A program made the translations under genes and the position numbers. From contig JANQRT010000069.1 of NCBI GenBank assembly GCA_028284385.1, positions 124,001 through 188,000 on the forward strand: a stretch of DNA of 64,000 nucleotides, read 5' to 3'. Under the pieces are notes generated by a model. It did not search any database and was not told the origin of the DNA. It was given only the letters and a program-made list of their open reading frames with translations. Positions 18,695 to 27,395 of the stretch are shown here, piece by piece; position 1 is the stretch's first letter; every line of letters starts with the position of its first letter. This stretch comes from Opitutaceae bacterium (GTDB lineage: Bacteria > Verrucomicrobiota > Verrucomicrobiia > Opitutales > Opitutaceae).

Positions 18695-19633
18695 TTAAAT
18701 CAGGCCTTTACAAGATCGTTTATCGCTCCAATTGCCTAGAGACCATTCGATCGCTTCCTCTATCGGACGCAGAACGATACCAGCACTGCTCAATTTTTCC
18801 ACGTCTAAAATACAATTCGACCGCGGAGTCTGCGCGACGCTTTTCATAAACGCTTCTTCTGATTCGAAAAATCTAAAATCTTTACGACTGACACCGCTTT
18901 TCTTGATCATATCGACAACTTGACTCGTCTTCACTGAACCGGGATTGGTGACATTGTAAATGCCATACGGAACCCTGTTTTCAATGCAGTCCAGACAGGC
19001 CCGAACAAAATCATCCAGTTGACTTAGCGAATTTCGAGCTTCAAGCAAAGTTTTGTAATTAAGAAGTTTTGAAAGATAATTTCGAGCACAATCAATCTCT
19101 CCAAATGGTATCCGCAAACGCCATACATAGCCTGAGGGAGAAGATTCGTGTTTCCATGAGAGGCCACCAGAGATGTTTTTTTCTTCTCTCCAGCCAAGAG
19201 CCCTTTCCCCAAGAGCTTTCGTTCCGCTGTAAAACGAGGAAGGCGGTCGAGAAAACGTGAAATTCGGAGCATCGGATTCTTTCCAGCCTCCACCTCCAGG
19301 ACGCTCTCCAGAATAGATACAGCCACTCGAGACATGTCCCCAAACGATTCCGATAGATTCGCATATTTCACGGATTGCAGCTGGCAGGACTGCATTTCCA
19401 TTTAGGCAATCGGCTTTAGAAAGTTCGCATGCATCCACATTCGGTTTACCAGTATAGCCTGCGCAATTGAGTACGAATGAGACTTTCGACTTCTTTAAAT
19501 CCCGAATCAGATTTGAACGTCTATCAAATACAAACGATTTCCAATCACCCGCCTTCCAAGAAACAGACCTGAGAGTGAGGTATTTCTGAAACTGCGTTCC
19601 AATGTATCCGTTGCTGCCGAGTAAGAGGATCAT
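18695..19633 (-). CDS. NAD(P)-dependent sugar epimerase/reductase, RmlD-like
   Basis: This short-chain dehydrogenase/reductase of about 312 residues has a nucleotide-binding motif GSNGYIGTQF at the N-terminus. The catalytic pair is YxxxK (FYSGTKALGE), with the upstream Ser region HVSSGCIYSG. It resembles RmlD and the eukaryotic-type UDP-4-keto-6-deoxyglucose epimerase/reductases more than GalE. It probably reduces a 4-keto-6-deoxy sugar nucleotide made from the product of the adjacent RfbA gene, 63 bp downstream. ATG at 19633 is preferred; an in-frame GTG at 19642 is possible and neither has a good ribosome-binding site. The exact product sugar is not determinable. Confidence 0.78.
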   Translation of the reverse strand: MILLLGSNGYIGTQFQKYLTLRSVSWKAGDWKSFVFDRRSNLIRDLKKSKVSFVLNCAGYTGKPNVDACELSKADCLNGNAVLPAAIREICESIGIVWGHVSSGCIYSGERPGGGGWKESDAPNFTFSRPPSSFYSGTKALGERALGWREEKNISGGLSWKHESSPSGYVWRLRIPFGEIDCARNYLSKLLNYKTLLEARNSLSQLDDFVRACLDCIENRVPYGIYNVTNPGSVKTSQVVDMIKKSGVSRKDFRFFESEEAFMKSVAQTPRSNCILDVEKLSSAGIVLRPIEEAIEWSLGNWSDKRSCKGLI

Positions 19634-19712
19634 AAGAGCCACTTATCAAAGAAGCATAGATTAAGGCTGATGAAAGGAGAAAATCTTTAGTCCCAAGGAG
19701 AACGGAGAATTA

Positions 19713-20342
19713 TTAGAACCAGGAAACCTTGAGCGGAACCTCAACGATATCTCGATGCTCGAGGTAGAAAGGTTCGCTGGCTTTGCCAGAAAGAACCTTG
19801 CGAATGTTCAACACATAGTGGGTGTAGCGGCCATTCACGATTCGCGTCACTTTCACTTTGTTGAGATTTGCCGTATTTGGATCGAATCCTCCGGCCTCCA
19901 TTATTGCCTCAAGGACGGTGATACGCTGATTCGGGTTTATTGGACCCGGATTGAGAACAGCTCCCGAGACGGAAACCTGGTAAGACGATTCAACGACAGT
20001 AACCGTTACCTCTTTCGAAACCAGTTGAGGCTCGTAGAGCTTCATAAGCTCAGCCTCCAATTCAACGGGAGTTTTACTGATTGCCACGTGCTCGCCGATT
20101 AGTGGCAGCGATATCTTTCCGTCTCGACGGATTTTCTGCTGGGTATTTAGCTCAACCGCGCCAGGGAATGTTACGTTAATTACATCTCCCTCCATTAGCT
20201 TTAAAGGAGGTGGTTCGCCAAGCCCGGAACGGCTTTCAGTCTTTCCCCAAAGAAGGCTAAACCCTTGGAGTAGAAGGAGAGTAAAAGCGAAAGCCAAGAG
20301 ACGTGACTTTGGAGAACGTTGCATGAAATTTGCTTCGGCCAT
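19713..20342 (-). CDS. Polysaccharide export protein (Wza/EpsA-like, periplasmic/outer membrane)
   Basis: This 209-residue protein has an N-terminal signal segment (LLAFAFTLLLLQGFSLLWG). The poly_export domain follows (about 45-120: LMEGDVINVTFPGAVELNTQ, then KISLPLIGEH) and one SLBB-like domain (about 125-200: VSVSGAVLNPGPINPNQRIT). There is no lipobox, and it is shorter than Wza, so it corresponds to the small export proteins of EPS loci. It probably lines or gates the outer-membrane polysaccharide exit. ATG at 20324 is an alternative start. Its minus-strand neighbours are sugar-nucleotide genes downstream and a secreted protein gene upstream. Confidence 0.88.
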   Translation of the reverse strand: MAEANFMQRSPKSRLLAFAFTLLLLQGFSLLWGKTESRSGLGEPPPLKLMEGDVINVTFPGAVELNTQQKIRRDGKISLPLIGEHVAISKTPVELEAELMKLYEPQLVSKEVTVTVVESSYQVSVSGAVLNPGPINPNQRITVLEAIMEAGGFDPNTANLNKVKVTRIVNGRYTHYVLNIRKVLSGKASEPFYLEHRDIVEVPLKVSWF

Positions 20343-20409
20343 AACGTTTATTTCTTAAACTAACTTCTACAACATTTAAATGCGATGGAAGTAGGACTTA
20401 AGAGATCGG

Positions 20410-21900
20410 CTAGATTCCCGCCTGTTCCATTGGAACATCGTACAATTCCAAGAGAACCTTTCCCGATTCGCCCAATTCATCGGAAATGATGCCCCCATAA
20501 AACCCCTGATCAAAGACTTGGGACAAGGCAGAGCTCCCAGACTCAACAGCTAAAGGAAAAGCGCCAACGAGCTGCGATAGACTAACGATTTCTTCTACAT
20601 TCTCATCCCAATCATCGTTTGAAGTTGTCGGAATTCCATTTCTAGTGAGATTAATAAAGGGATCGGCAATCCAGTTATCATCTTCTCCAACAGCATTTTC
20701 CAGACCCGAAGCTCGAATGAGAAGCTCCTTTTCTTCAGCACCTTCAATTACAAAACCGACAATGAGTACATCCTCGCCTTCATCGATGAAATTTCTAGAC
20801 GAGATATTCGCTATACGAGCACTGGTTGGGCGGCCTAATATGGCATCCAAATCATAGGCTTCGAGCAGGAAAGTCTTACCAGATTCTCCTACATTTTCAT
20901 AGATAAGCGCGTAGATTCCTGGAGATAGGTCAACAAATAAAGCAGCGTCCTTTGAGCCTTCACTCAATTGGTAGGCCCCAGCTTCCTGCATGTAGAAGCT
21001 TAATAGAGCTGAATTATTGGAAAAATGCCAATCGTCGTTACTGGCGATAGAGGGGAAACCAAACTCTTGATCCAGTTTTCGCAGCGTCAATTTCGGATCA
21101 GAAACAGGGCTGGAAATACCTTGGATAGAGGGGCCAATACCACGAAATAGAAACCGCTTGCTTCCCTCGCCTGTGATAACGAGCCCAAGCAACATAGATC
21201 GGCTGACAGGATCTATTCTTCCTCTAACTGAAATATTGGCTAAACCTTCAATATCGGAGGAGCCTTCATCGTTTTTAGGCTGAGAAATTAGCGTAACCGA
21301 TTGACTGTTAATCACATCAGCAGAATTGGAATCAGAGGTTAATCGAGCCCAATAACTGCGAGTCCCTGTAAAACCCGAAGGCGTAAGAGATGAACCAGTT
21401 GCATTTTCAATGGGAATGGACGCGTCTCCTGTGATCCCCAAATACCACTGGATAGTATAGCCTTCAGGGACTTCGGCCAATTTGATCAAATTAGCAGATA
21501 GTCCGCTACCATTCGGATCATAAGAATCCAATATTGTCGCGGATCTCAGCTTTTCGTTTCCAGAAGCTAAACTCAAATTAGCTACAGTAATGGATGTGAA
21601 ACCAGATCTCCCAACAAGATTCCAAGCACAGACTCGATAAGAATAAACATCCGAGGCGGGAGGGCCTTCAACTACCATAGAAGTCTCATCGATACCCGTT
21701 TCGCCAATAAGCTCGTAATCGACCCCATCGGCAGATCTCTCGACGAGGAATCCGCACTCATTTTCTGAATTATCGGTCCAGTTTAACGTGAGGGAAGAAC
21801 CATGAGTAATAAACGGCGCCAGAAGCGAAATGAACACTATCCACCCAAAGTTCGAATGGGTTCTCCGCTGGTATTTTTTCTTAACAATATCGCCCATCAT
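20410..21900 (-). CDS. Secreted FnIII-like protein with two verrucomicrobial C-terminal modules
   Basis: This is a 496-residue protein. A signal/anchor segment (WIVFISLLAPFITHG) is followed by a fibronectin type III-like domain (about 38-110: LTLNWTDNSENECGFLVER) and an Ig-like stretch (about 120-210). Two copies of a module occupy about 220-350 and 360-490, each opening ANISVRG or ANISSRN, with IGPSIQG- and SNDDW-like cores and closing GKxxLLE-Y. I recognise this module as common in verrucomicrobial secreted proteins but know no function. There is no VPDSG tail, so export must use another route. It is a paralogue of the next gene upstream and may be an adhesin or matrix protein of the EPS locus. 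Confidence 0.72.
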   Translation of the reverse strand: MMGDIVKKKYQRRTHSNFGWIVFISLLAPFITHGSSLTLNWTDNSENECGFLVERSADGVDYELIGETGIDETSMVVEGPPASDVYSYRVCAWNLVGRSGFTSITVANLSLASGNEKLRSATILDSYDPNGSGLSANLIKLAEVPEGYTIQWYLGITGDASIPIENATGSSLTPSGFTGTRSYWARLTSDSNSADVINSQSVTLISQPKNDEGSSDIEGLANISVRGRIDPVSRSMLLGLVITGEGSKRFLFRGIGPSIQGISSPVSDPKLTLRKLDQEFGFPSIASNDDWHFSNNSALLSFYMQEAGAYQLSEGSKDAALFVDLSPGIYALIYENVGESGKTFLLEAYDLDAILGRPTSARIANISSRNFIDEGEDVLIVGFVIEGAEEKELLIRASGLENAVGEDDNWIADPFINLTRNGIPTTSNDDWDENVEEIVSLSQLVGAFPLAVESGSSALSQVFDQGFYGGIISDELGESGKVLLELYDVPMEQAGI

Positions 21901-22071
21901 GTCCTGACAACAAAGTCTTCAATTTGGCACTAACCAAAGGATCGCCAAATTACAGGTTGGACACCTTCCAAGAAAGCACAAAGCCAACACTTAACTGAAA
22001 GTTAATGGAAAGCAGTATGGCTAAACTCAGTCTAAGACTTAGGTAAGAAAACAGAATAGGTGCCAGACTCG

Positions 22072-24195
22072 CTATAAAGCCTCGTAAACCTCGATTAGAA
22101 CAATTCCGCTCATACCGTCAGAACTCGAAGCGAGCGCCCCATAGATGCCGGGGGTTAGCCATAAAACAAGGGCGGAGCTTTTCGAGCCAGGAGCCAAGCT
22201 AGTCGCTCCAACGATTTCAGTAACCGAAGAAACAACACCGCCAAAGTCATTCCAGTCATCATTGGCAGCAACAATCTGAGATCCTTTGAAAACTTGAAGC
22301 AACGGATTCCTCAATGCGTCTTGAACCCCCTGATTGATTAACTCGGTGCCTACAGCTCTAACCAGAACTCGCTTCATTTCCGTTCCGGTAACCACAAAAC
22401 CGGCTATTATCACGTTTTCATCCGAGCCAACGTTGGCTCTCATCGAAATGTTCGAGAGGCTGGCTGAACCAATCTCTCCCGAGACAGCATCAACATCAAA
22501 GATCTCAACTAACGCCGTCCCGCCACCCATAGAAGATCCTGCAAGCTGGGCTCCATAGACCCCCACAGGAAGATGTAGCAGCATAGCCGCGTCGCCACTC
22601 TCAGGCCCAAGAGTGTAAGCTCCCATAAGATTTGAAACCGAAACGATTTCAGACGCGTTGACAGCTCTCCACCAATCTTCGTTCGATCCGATCAAAGAAA
22701 ACTGACTCGTTCCTGAAAGACGAAACAAATTCATCGAAATATCTTCAACAGGATTGGAAACACCTTGCTGCGACAATGAGGGACCTAAAGCTCTTAACAA
22801 AACCCTTTTACTCCCAGTACCCGAGATCACAAAGCCGGCAACCAAACCAGAGTTGCCCTCCTCCATTTGGGCTCTCAAGGATACATTGCTTAACCTTTCC
22901 AAAGTACTGGAACGGTCATTTGAAACGATTATCTGAACGGACTCGCTTGATATCGCAGCAAAAGGATTTCCAGCTGAGTCCTGCGAAGACACCTCAACCC
23001 AAAAAGAAGCATCTTCCGTTAAAGGTGGCGTGTTTAGAATCGAGAAACTCGCTCCACTTATCGGATTACTTTTGTCTCCGCTCTCACCTGCATACCATTG
23101 GTATACGAGATTAGAACCACTCGCCTCCACGAACAAAGTAACGCTTTCGTTGATCAAGGCGTTCTGACCAATCGGCGCTAAGTCGATTGAAGCTGGTTGA
23201 ACAACTTCAAGACTGCCTATTGAGCTGAATACAGTTCCTTCGGAATTGAAAACTCTCACTCGATAATCGCCAGCATTGGCAGAAGAAACGTTTCCGAGAA
23301 ATAAGTCAGGCGAAGTCTCGCCAGTCAACGGCGAGCCATTGAATAGCCATTGATAGGAGGCTGCAGGATTCGAGAATGCGGAAATCGAAAATGAAGCAGA
23401 GTCCCCAGATAAGACACTCAAGGCCACAGGATGCTCGGTTATCACCGGTCTCGATTCGGCTTCTTCAACAGTTAATGTAAAACTGCTTTCCGTTTCCTCT
23501 TCACCATCGCTGACAGTCAGAGAAATCGAAAACGTCCCGAAGAATAGGGGCTCCAAATCAAATTCGACCTTTCGATTTGAGGAGACGCCCGAAACGGAAA
23601 GGGAAGTACTCGCAACGGCCTGCTGATTGGATGAGCTTGCGGTCACCTCTAAACTACTGCTAATCGAATCAGGATCCCAGATGGTAAATCCAAACGATAG
23701 GGACTGGGAACCTTGTGAGACAGTTTGATCCGAAACTTGTGTGATCGTAGGAGGACTATTCGAACCGGAGCTACTGCCTCCACCTCCACTGCTTCCTGCA
23801 TCCGAACTTCCACCAGAAGGCGGTGGCGAACCTGAACTTCCTCCAGTTGAACTGGTTGAAGCAATGGCACTGTCCGCATTCGTGTAACCAGAGTGTCCTG
23901 CCGAATTGAAAGCCCTGACTCTGTACCAATAGCGAACGGAATCCGTAAGTCCTTGATCGATATAACTAGTCCGGTTAGGATCGACAGTATCAATCAAAGA
24001 AAAAGAAGAGCCATCTGTAGATCTTTCAATGCGGAAGCCACTCTCGTTGTTTGAATTATCCCTCCACGTCAGCCTTAGTTCAGCTGCATGTGAAATCATC
24101 GCATCGTCTAGTCCAAATAATAACAGGATAAGCAAAGGACAGATTTTTCTTATGTAAAATATTGATGAACAACATCTTAAAAAATAACAGACCAT
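22072..24195 (-). CDS. Secreted FnIII/Ig-like protein, paralogue of the preceding gene
   Basis: This protein has about 707 residues from the ATG at 24195. In-frame upstream starts at 24273 (ATG) and 24291 (TTG) exist, and none has a clear ribosome-binding site. The signal segment is ICPLLILLLFG. Domain order is FnIII (LRLTWRDNSNNESGFRIER), a Gly/Ser/Pro-rich linker of about 35 residues, a cadherin-like region, an Ig-like domain (PVITEHPVALSVLSGDSASF) and an Ig-like tail. Two C-terminal modules follow, opening SNVSLRA and SNISMRA with SNEDW and ANDDW cores. The protein ends LIEVYEAL without a sorting motif. Like its paralogue it is probably a surface or matrix protein; a specific partner cannot be named. 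Confidence 0.72.
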   Translation of the reverse strand: MVCYFLRCCSSIFYIRKICPLLILLLFGLDDAMISHAAELRLTWRDNSNNESGFRIERSTDGSSFSLIDTVDPNRTSYIDQGLTDSVRYWYRVRAFNSAGHSGYTNADSAIASTSSTGGSSGSPPPSGGSSDAGSSGGGGSSSGSNSPPTITQVSDQTVSQGSQSLSFGFTIWDPDSISSSLEVTASSSNQQAVASTSLSVSGVSSNRKVEFDLEPLFFGTFSISLTVSDGEEETESSFTLTVEEAESRPVITEHPVALSVLSGDSASFSISAFSNPAASYQWLFNGSPLTGETSPDLFLGNVSSANAGDYRVRVFNSEGTVFSSIGSLEVVQPASIDLAPIGQNALINESVTLFVEASGSNLVYQWYAGESGDKSNPISGASFSILNTPPLTEDASFWVEVSSQDSAGNPFAAISSESVQIIVSNDRSSTLERLSNVSLRAQMEEGNSGLVAGFVISGTGSKRVLLRALGPSLSQQGVSNPVEDISMNLFRLSGTSQFSLIGSNEDWWRAVNASEIVSVSNLMGAYTLGPESGDAAMLLHLPVGVYGAQLAGSSMGGGTALVEIFDVDAVSGEIGSASLSNISMRANVGSDENVIIAGFVVTGTEMKRVLVRAVGTELINQGVQDALRNPLLQVFKGSQIVAANDDWNDFGGVVSSVTEIVGATSLAPGSKSSALVLWLTPGIYGALASSSDGMSGIVLIEVYEAL

Positions 24196-25071
24196 TGAAA
24201 AGATTTTGAATCTTGTACTCAATATTTCACTACATTCTACAAGACCGGTAACAATTGCTCCTCCAGTATTCATATCATAGAAGTAAGACAAGATGCTTCG
24301 AAAGACGTAGTTCTCCAGTACATACAGTCATCTCGATCATAAAGCTTCGCTTGGAAGCGATAGATCCAAAGATCATCAATCATTGCCAGGTTGAAAGGGT
24401 CCGTCTTAAAGCGCAGGAGAAAGCTTCAAGTCAACCTCTGCGAATGAAATGTGAATAACTTTTCAGGCATGAATAGATCGGATTTTAATCCTGGATGCCA
24501 GAACCCATTTGTAGCCAAACATTAACGGATATTGGAGTCAAATTGGCTGCTGTAATCTTTGATTTCGGTTCTCATTCCATTAAACCTGAAAAAGGGAATC
24601 ATCTATTGCTAGGCATAAAAACATTTAGAAAAATGTCCGAAATTTGTAACTAAAAATTCGATACAGAATTCTGTCTCCAGGCAGTCGGCTTCAGCATTCC
24701 AGCATGTCTATCAATGGCGTTTTGAGCAATTGTGCCAAAGAGACTAAAAATAGGAAAATTCCTAGATCGGAAAAATGAGGAACGGGTAGTTACTCTATTG
24801 AAAGTCTCAATTTACCTTAATTTTACGCTAGACAATGTTATTCAGAGGCTTTCAATGATAAGTCGTTACCCTATTATTTATTCCCTATAAAATTTAAATA
24901 AGACCGAATTCTCCTCTATTCTCATCTTCTCAAAGTACCTCTCTTGTATGTGAGCTTACGCTCGATTTTTTGGGCTCAAAACGCCTTTTAACGTACCAAC
25001 TCTGCAATCTCCACTGGATGATTGTCCCCAGTAAAGCTCGATTTGCCTGAATCCTAAACCCACACCTCCTT
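24196..25071. other. Long AT-rich intergenic region
   Basis: About 780-876 bp depending on the start of the flanking minus-strand gene. I find no convincing coding frame on either strand, no RNA gene and no promoter element that meets consensus. A perfect small palindrome TCGCTT-GG-AAGCGA lies at 24347-24360. GG-N10-GC matches at 24532 and 24423 (minus) lack proper flanking bases. Confidence 0.5.
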
Positions 25072-25764
25072 ATGAAGTCCAAACTTGTAACAATCACTGT
25101 AACACACCTTCTTTTGATCCTTTTCAGCCAGTCACCGTCATTGGCAATGCCTATGACAAGCATTTCACCCTGGATAAACGAATTTCACTACGATAATGAC
25201 GGAGCTGATACGAATGAATTTGTTGAAATAGCAGGCGAAGCAGGGACTGATCTGACAGGATTCAGTCTACTTTTTTATAATGGAAGTAATGGGGCTAGCT
25301 ACGGCACCATTGATCTTTCCGGAATCATCACCGATCAATCCAATGGATTTGGAGTTTTGGAATTCCCCCGAGCTGGGATACAAAATGGATCCCCCGATGG
25401 GATAGCCTTAATTGATGGAACTTCGGTTCTTGAATTCCTGAGCTACGAAGGGTCATTCACGGCCGTTAACGGTCTAGCAAATGGAATGACGAGTACAGAC
25501 ATTGGCGTTTCCGAACTAAGCTCAACTGCTTTGGGACTCTCGCTTCAGCTAATTGGAACAGGATCAACAGCTGCCGATTTTAGTTGGACTGGGCCTGCAA
25601 CGGAATCAGGAGGAAGTATAAATAACGGTCAGTTTTTCGTTGCGGTTCAAAAAGGGGTAACCAGCTCTGTTCCCGACTTTGGGAGGACTTTCATCCTGTT
25701 GGCATTCTCGACGATTAGCTTAGCGGTAATTAAGCATGGAAAGATGAGGGTTGAGAGGAGATAG
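25072..25764 (+). CDS. Secreted protein with VPDFG-type sorting tail
   Basis: This 230-residue protein has a signal peptide (THLLLILFSQSPSLA) and a domain beginning WINEFHYDNDGADTNEFVEI, typical of lamin-tail-like secreted domains, followed by LTGFSLLFYNGSNG. The C-terminus carries VPDFG, a hydrophobic helix (FILLAFSTISLAVI) and a basic end, KMRVERR. This is a diverged form of the VPDSG sorting signal, with Phe in place of Ser or Gly and few Gly residues in the helix. It is a plausible third substrate of the window's exosortase. Unlike the two canonical substrates it shows no -24/-12 promoter. It has its own terminator. Function unknown. Confidence 0.78.
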   Translation: MKSKLVTITVTHLLLILFSQSPSLAMPMTSISPWINEFHYDNDGADTNEFVEIAGEAGTDLTGFSLLFYNGSNGASYGTIDLSGIITDQSNGFGVLEFPRAGIQNGSPDGIALIDGTSVLEFLSYEGSFTAVNGLANGMTSTDIGVSELSSTALGLSLQLIGTGSTAADFSWTGPATESGGSINNGQFFVAVQKGVTSSVPDFGRTFILLAFSTISLAVIKHGKMRVERR

Positions 25765-25793
25765 ACTCTCTAAATAGCTTTCCTTCCTTCAAG

Positions 25794-25819
25794 CGCTCGC
25801 CTAAACCGGCGAGCGTTTT
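25794..25819 (+). terminator. Rho-independent terminator after the VPDFG protein gene
   Basis: An 8-bp GC-rich stem CGCTCGCC / GGCGAGCG with a 6-nt loop is followed by TTTTC, 30 bases after the stop codon. Confidence 0.92.
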
Positions 25820-25833
25820 CTTATTTGAAAATC

Positions 25834-25843
25834 TTACGAGTAA
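25834..25843 (+). promoter_or_regulatory. Candidate LacI-family operator upstream of the sulfatase
   Basis: TTACGAGTAA, followed by AACC, is a TTAC-N2-GTAA dyad 118 bases before the sulfatase ATG. The same TTAC-N2-GTAAAACC pattern recurs at 33367 upstream of the TonB receptor, and a close version precedes the lacI-type gene itself at 28485. Confidence 0.5.
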
Positions 25844-25961
25844 AACCGAACTGATTTTGCTTGGCTAAATGGTTGCCAGTAAGAAATTAACTTCCATTTT
25901 CCGAGATCCAGGGACGAGACATAAGCCCAAAAAAAAGATGCCAAACACTCCCCGATAAAAC

Positions 25962-27395
25962 ATGCCCAACCAGCGCCCAAACATTCTCCTCATCACGACA
26001 GATCAGCAGCGTTTCGATACGATCCACTGCCGGGGAAATGGCTCAATATTCACTCCACACCTCAACTATTTGTCACGGACGGGGATAACTTTCACCAATG
26101 CCTACGCGGACTGCCCTATATGCATGCCCTCCAGAGCAACCATCATGTCCGGAAAACATGGTTACAAACAGGGTTTCGTTGATAACGGAAAAAGCAATGT
26201 AATAGACTCAGATCATTCCATGCCTGGCATCTTAACCAAAGTCGGGTATCAGACTCGAGCTATTGGTAAAATGCATTTTGCACCGCCTCGAAATCACAAC
26301 GGCTTCGAGCACATGGAGATATTGAACGACTACTACCGATGGATGGACAGAGATCATCGAGCTCATGTACCCATGGATCATGGTATCGCTCAAAACGAAC
26401 TCGAGCCCACCATGTCGACTGTCCCTGAACACCTAAGCCTAACACGCTGGATAATCGATCGCTCAGTGGAGTTTTTGGATACACGAGACCCAACTCGACC
26501 CTTCTTTCTCTGGACGAGCATAACAAAACCGCACCCTCCTTTGGATCCTGATAAAAAGTATTGGGATATCTATGACGGTATAGACCTCCCAGAACCCATC
26601 TACGGTGATTGGTCTGAAAATGTGGAAGATATTCCAGAGAGTCTCCTAGAATCCTCTAAACTTTTCACAGACGCCCAGGATTTCTCCAAACAGCAATTGA
26701 GAAATATCAGACGAGCCTATTACGCCTGCATTTCTCAATTGGACTACAATCTTGGATACTTGATTGCCTACATGAAAGAGAAGGGGTTGATGGATGACGC
26801 CTTGATCATCTTCACTTCGGACCATGGCGAAATGTTGGGAGATCATCACATGGGCTTCAAGTCGGTCTTCCTCGAAGGGTCAGCCCATGTGCCCATGATA
26901 ATGAGACCACCCAAGGACCATCCGCTTTCCGAAGAAGCTGGCACCTCATGCGAGGAAATCGTGTGCCTGGCCGACCTGATACCTACTTTCGCTACGGCCG
27001 CCGGAATCGAGCTATCCGACGAAGGGGAATACGATGGAATTGATCTCACCTCCATAGCATCTGGAGAAAAGAAACGTGAAAAGCTAGCAGGCTCCTGTGG
27101 CAACCAGTATCACATGCTACTAAAAGATGGATACAAATACCATTTCTCCATCAAGGGAGGAGACGAACTCCTCTTCGATTTAGAAAAAGATCCCTACGAG
27201 CAGAAAAATCTAGCCAATCTTCCTGAGTTTGCGGATCGAAAATTAGAACTAAGAGCCGAACTCGTAGATTCTTTGCGAGAGTCGAATTTTGAATACGTAG
27301 TAGATGGAGATCTTGCTACGTCAGAATGGAAACCTAATAGGAAAAAGAATCCCGGGTTCCACACAAGACATTGGCCAAGCGATCTAACCCACTAA
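25962..27395 (+). CDS. Sulfatase (formylglycine-dependent), apparently cytoplasmic
   Basis: This 477-residue member of the alkaline phosphatase/sulfatase superfamily removes sulfate from an organic ester. The metal-binding start is NILLITTDQQR. The activation motif CMPSR has Cys54, the residue converted to formylglycine, and the second metal motif is SDHGEMLGDHH. The catalytic domain begins only five residues from the start and no signal peptide precedes it, so the enzyme probably acts in the cytoplasm on an imported sulfated sugar or small molecule. The neighbouring LacI regulator, symporter, TonB receptor and semialdehyde dehydrogenase support a carbohydrate-use locus. Its stop abuts the convergent lacI-type gene with no gap. 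The maturation enzyme is not in the window. Confidence 0.9.
   Translation: MPNQRPNILLITTDQQRFDTIHCRGNGSIFTPHLNYLSRTGITFTNAYADCPICMPSRATIMSGKHGYKQGFVDNGKSNVIDSDHSMPGILTKVGYQTRAIGKMHFAPPRNHNGFEHMEILNDYYRWMDRDHRAHVPMDHGIAQNELEPTMSTVPEHLSLTRWIIDRSVEFLDTRDPTRPFFLWTSITKPHPPLDPDKKYWDIYDGIDLPEPIYGDWSENVEDIPESLLESSKLFTDAQDFSKQQLRNIRRAYYACISQLDYNLGYLIAYMKEKGLMDDALIIFTSDHGEMLGDHHMGFKSVFLEGSAHVPMIMRPPKDHPLSEEAGTSCEEIVCLADLIPTFATAAGIELSDEGEYDGIDLTSIASGEKKREKLAGSCGNQYHMLLKDGYKYHFSIKGGDELLFDLEKDPYEQKNLANLPEFADRKLELRAELVDSLRESNFEYVVDGDLATSEWKPNRKKNPGFHTRHWPSDLTH

Noticed and set aside
20410..24195. Treating the two FnIII-type proteins as exosortase substrates
   Set aside because: Neither C-terminus has a VPD motif, a hydrophobic helix or a basic end.
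24423..24438. Minus-strand GG-N10-GC match upstream of the FnIII/Ig protein
   Set aside because: The -24 side reads AGGTTG, not TGGCA; expected by chance in this much sequence.
24532..24547. GG-N10-GC match as a sigma-54 promoter for the VPDFG gene
   Set aside because: Flanking bases (TGGAG and TGGCT) fit poorly and it is 540 bp from the gene.
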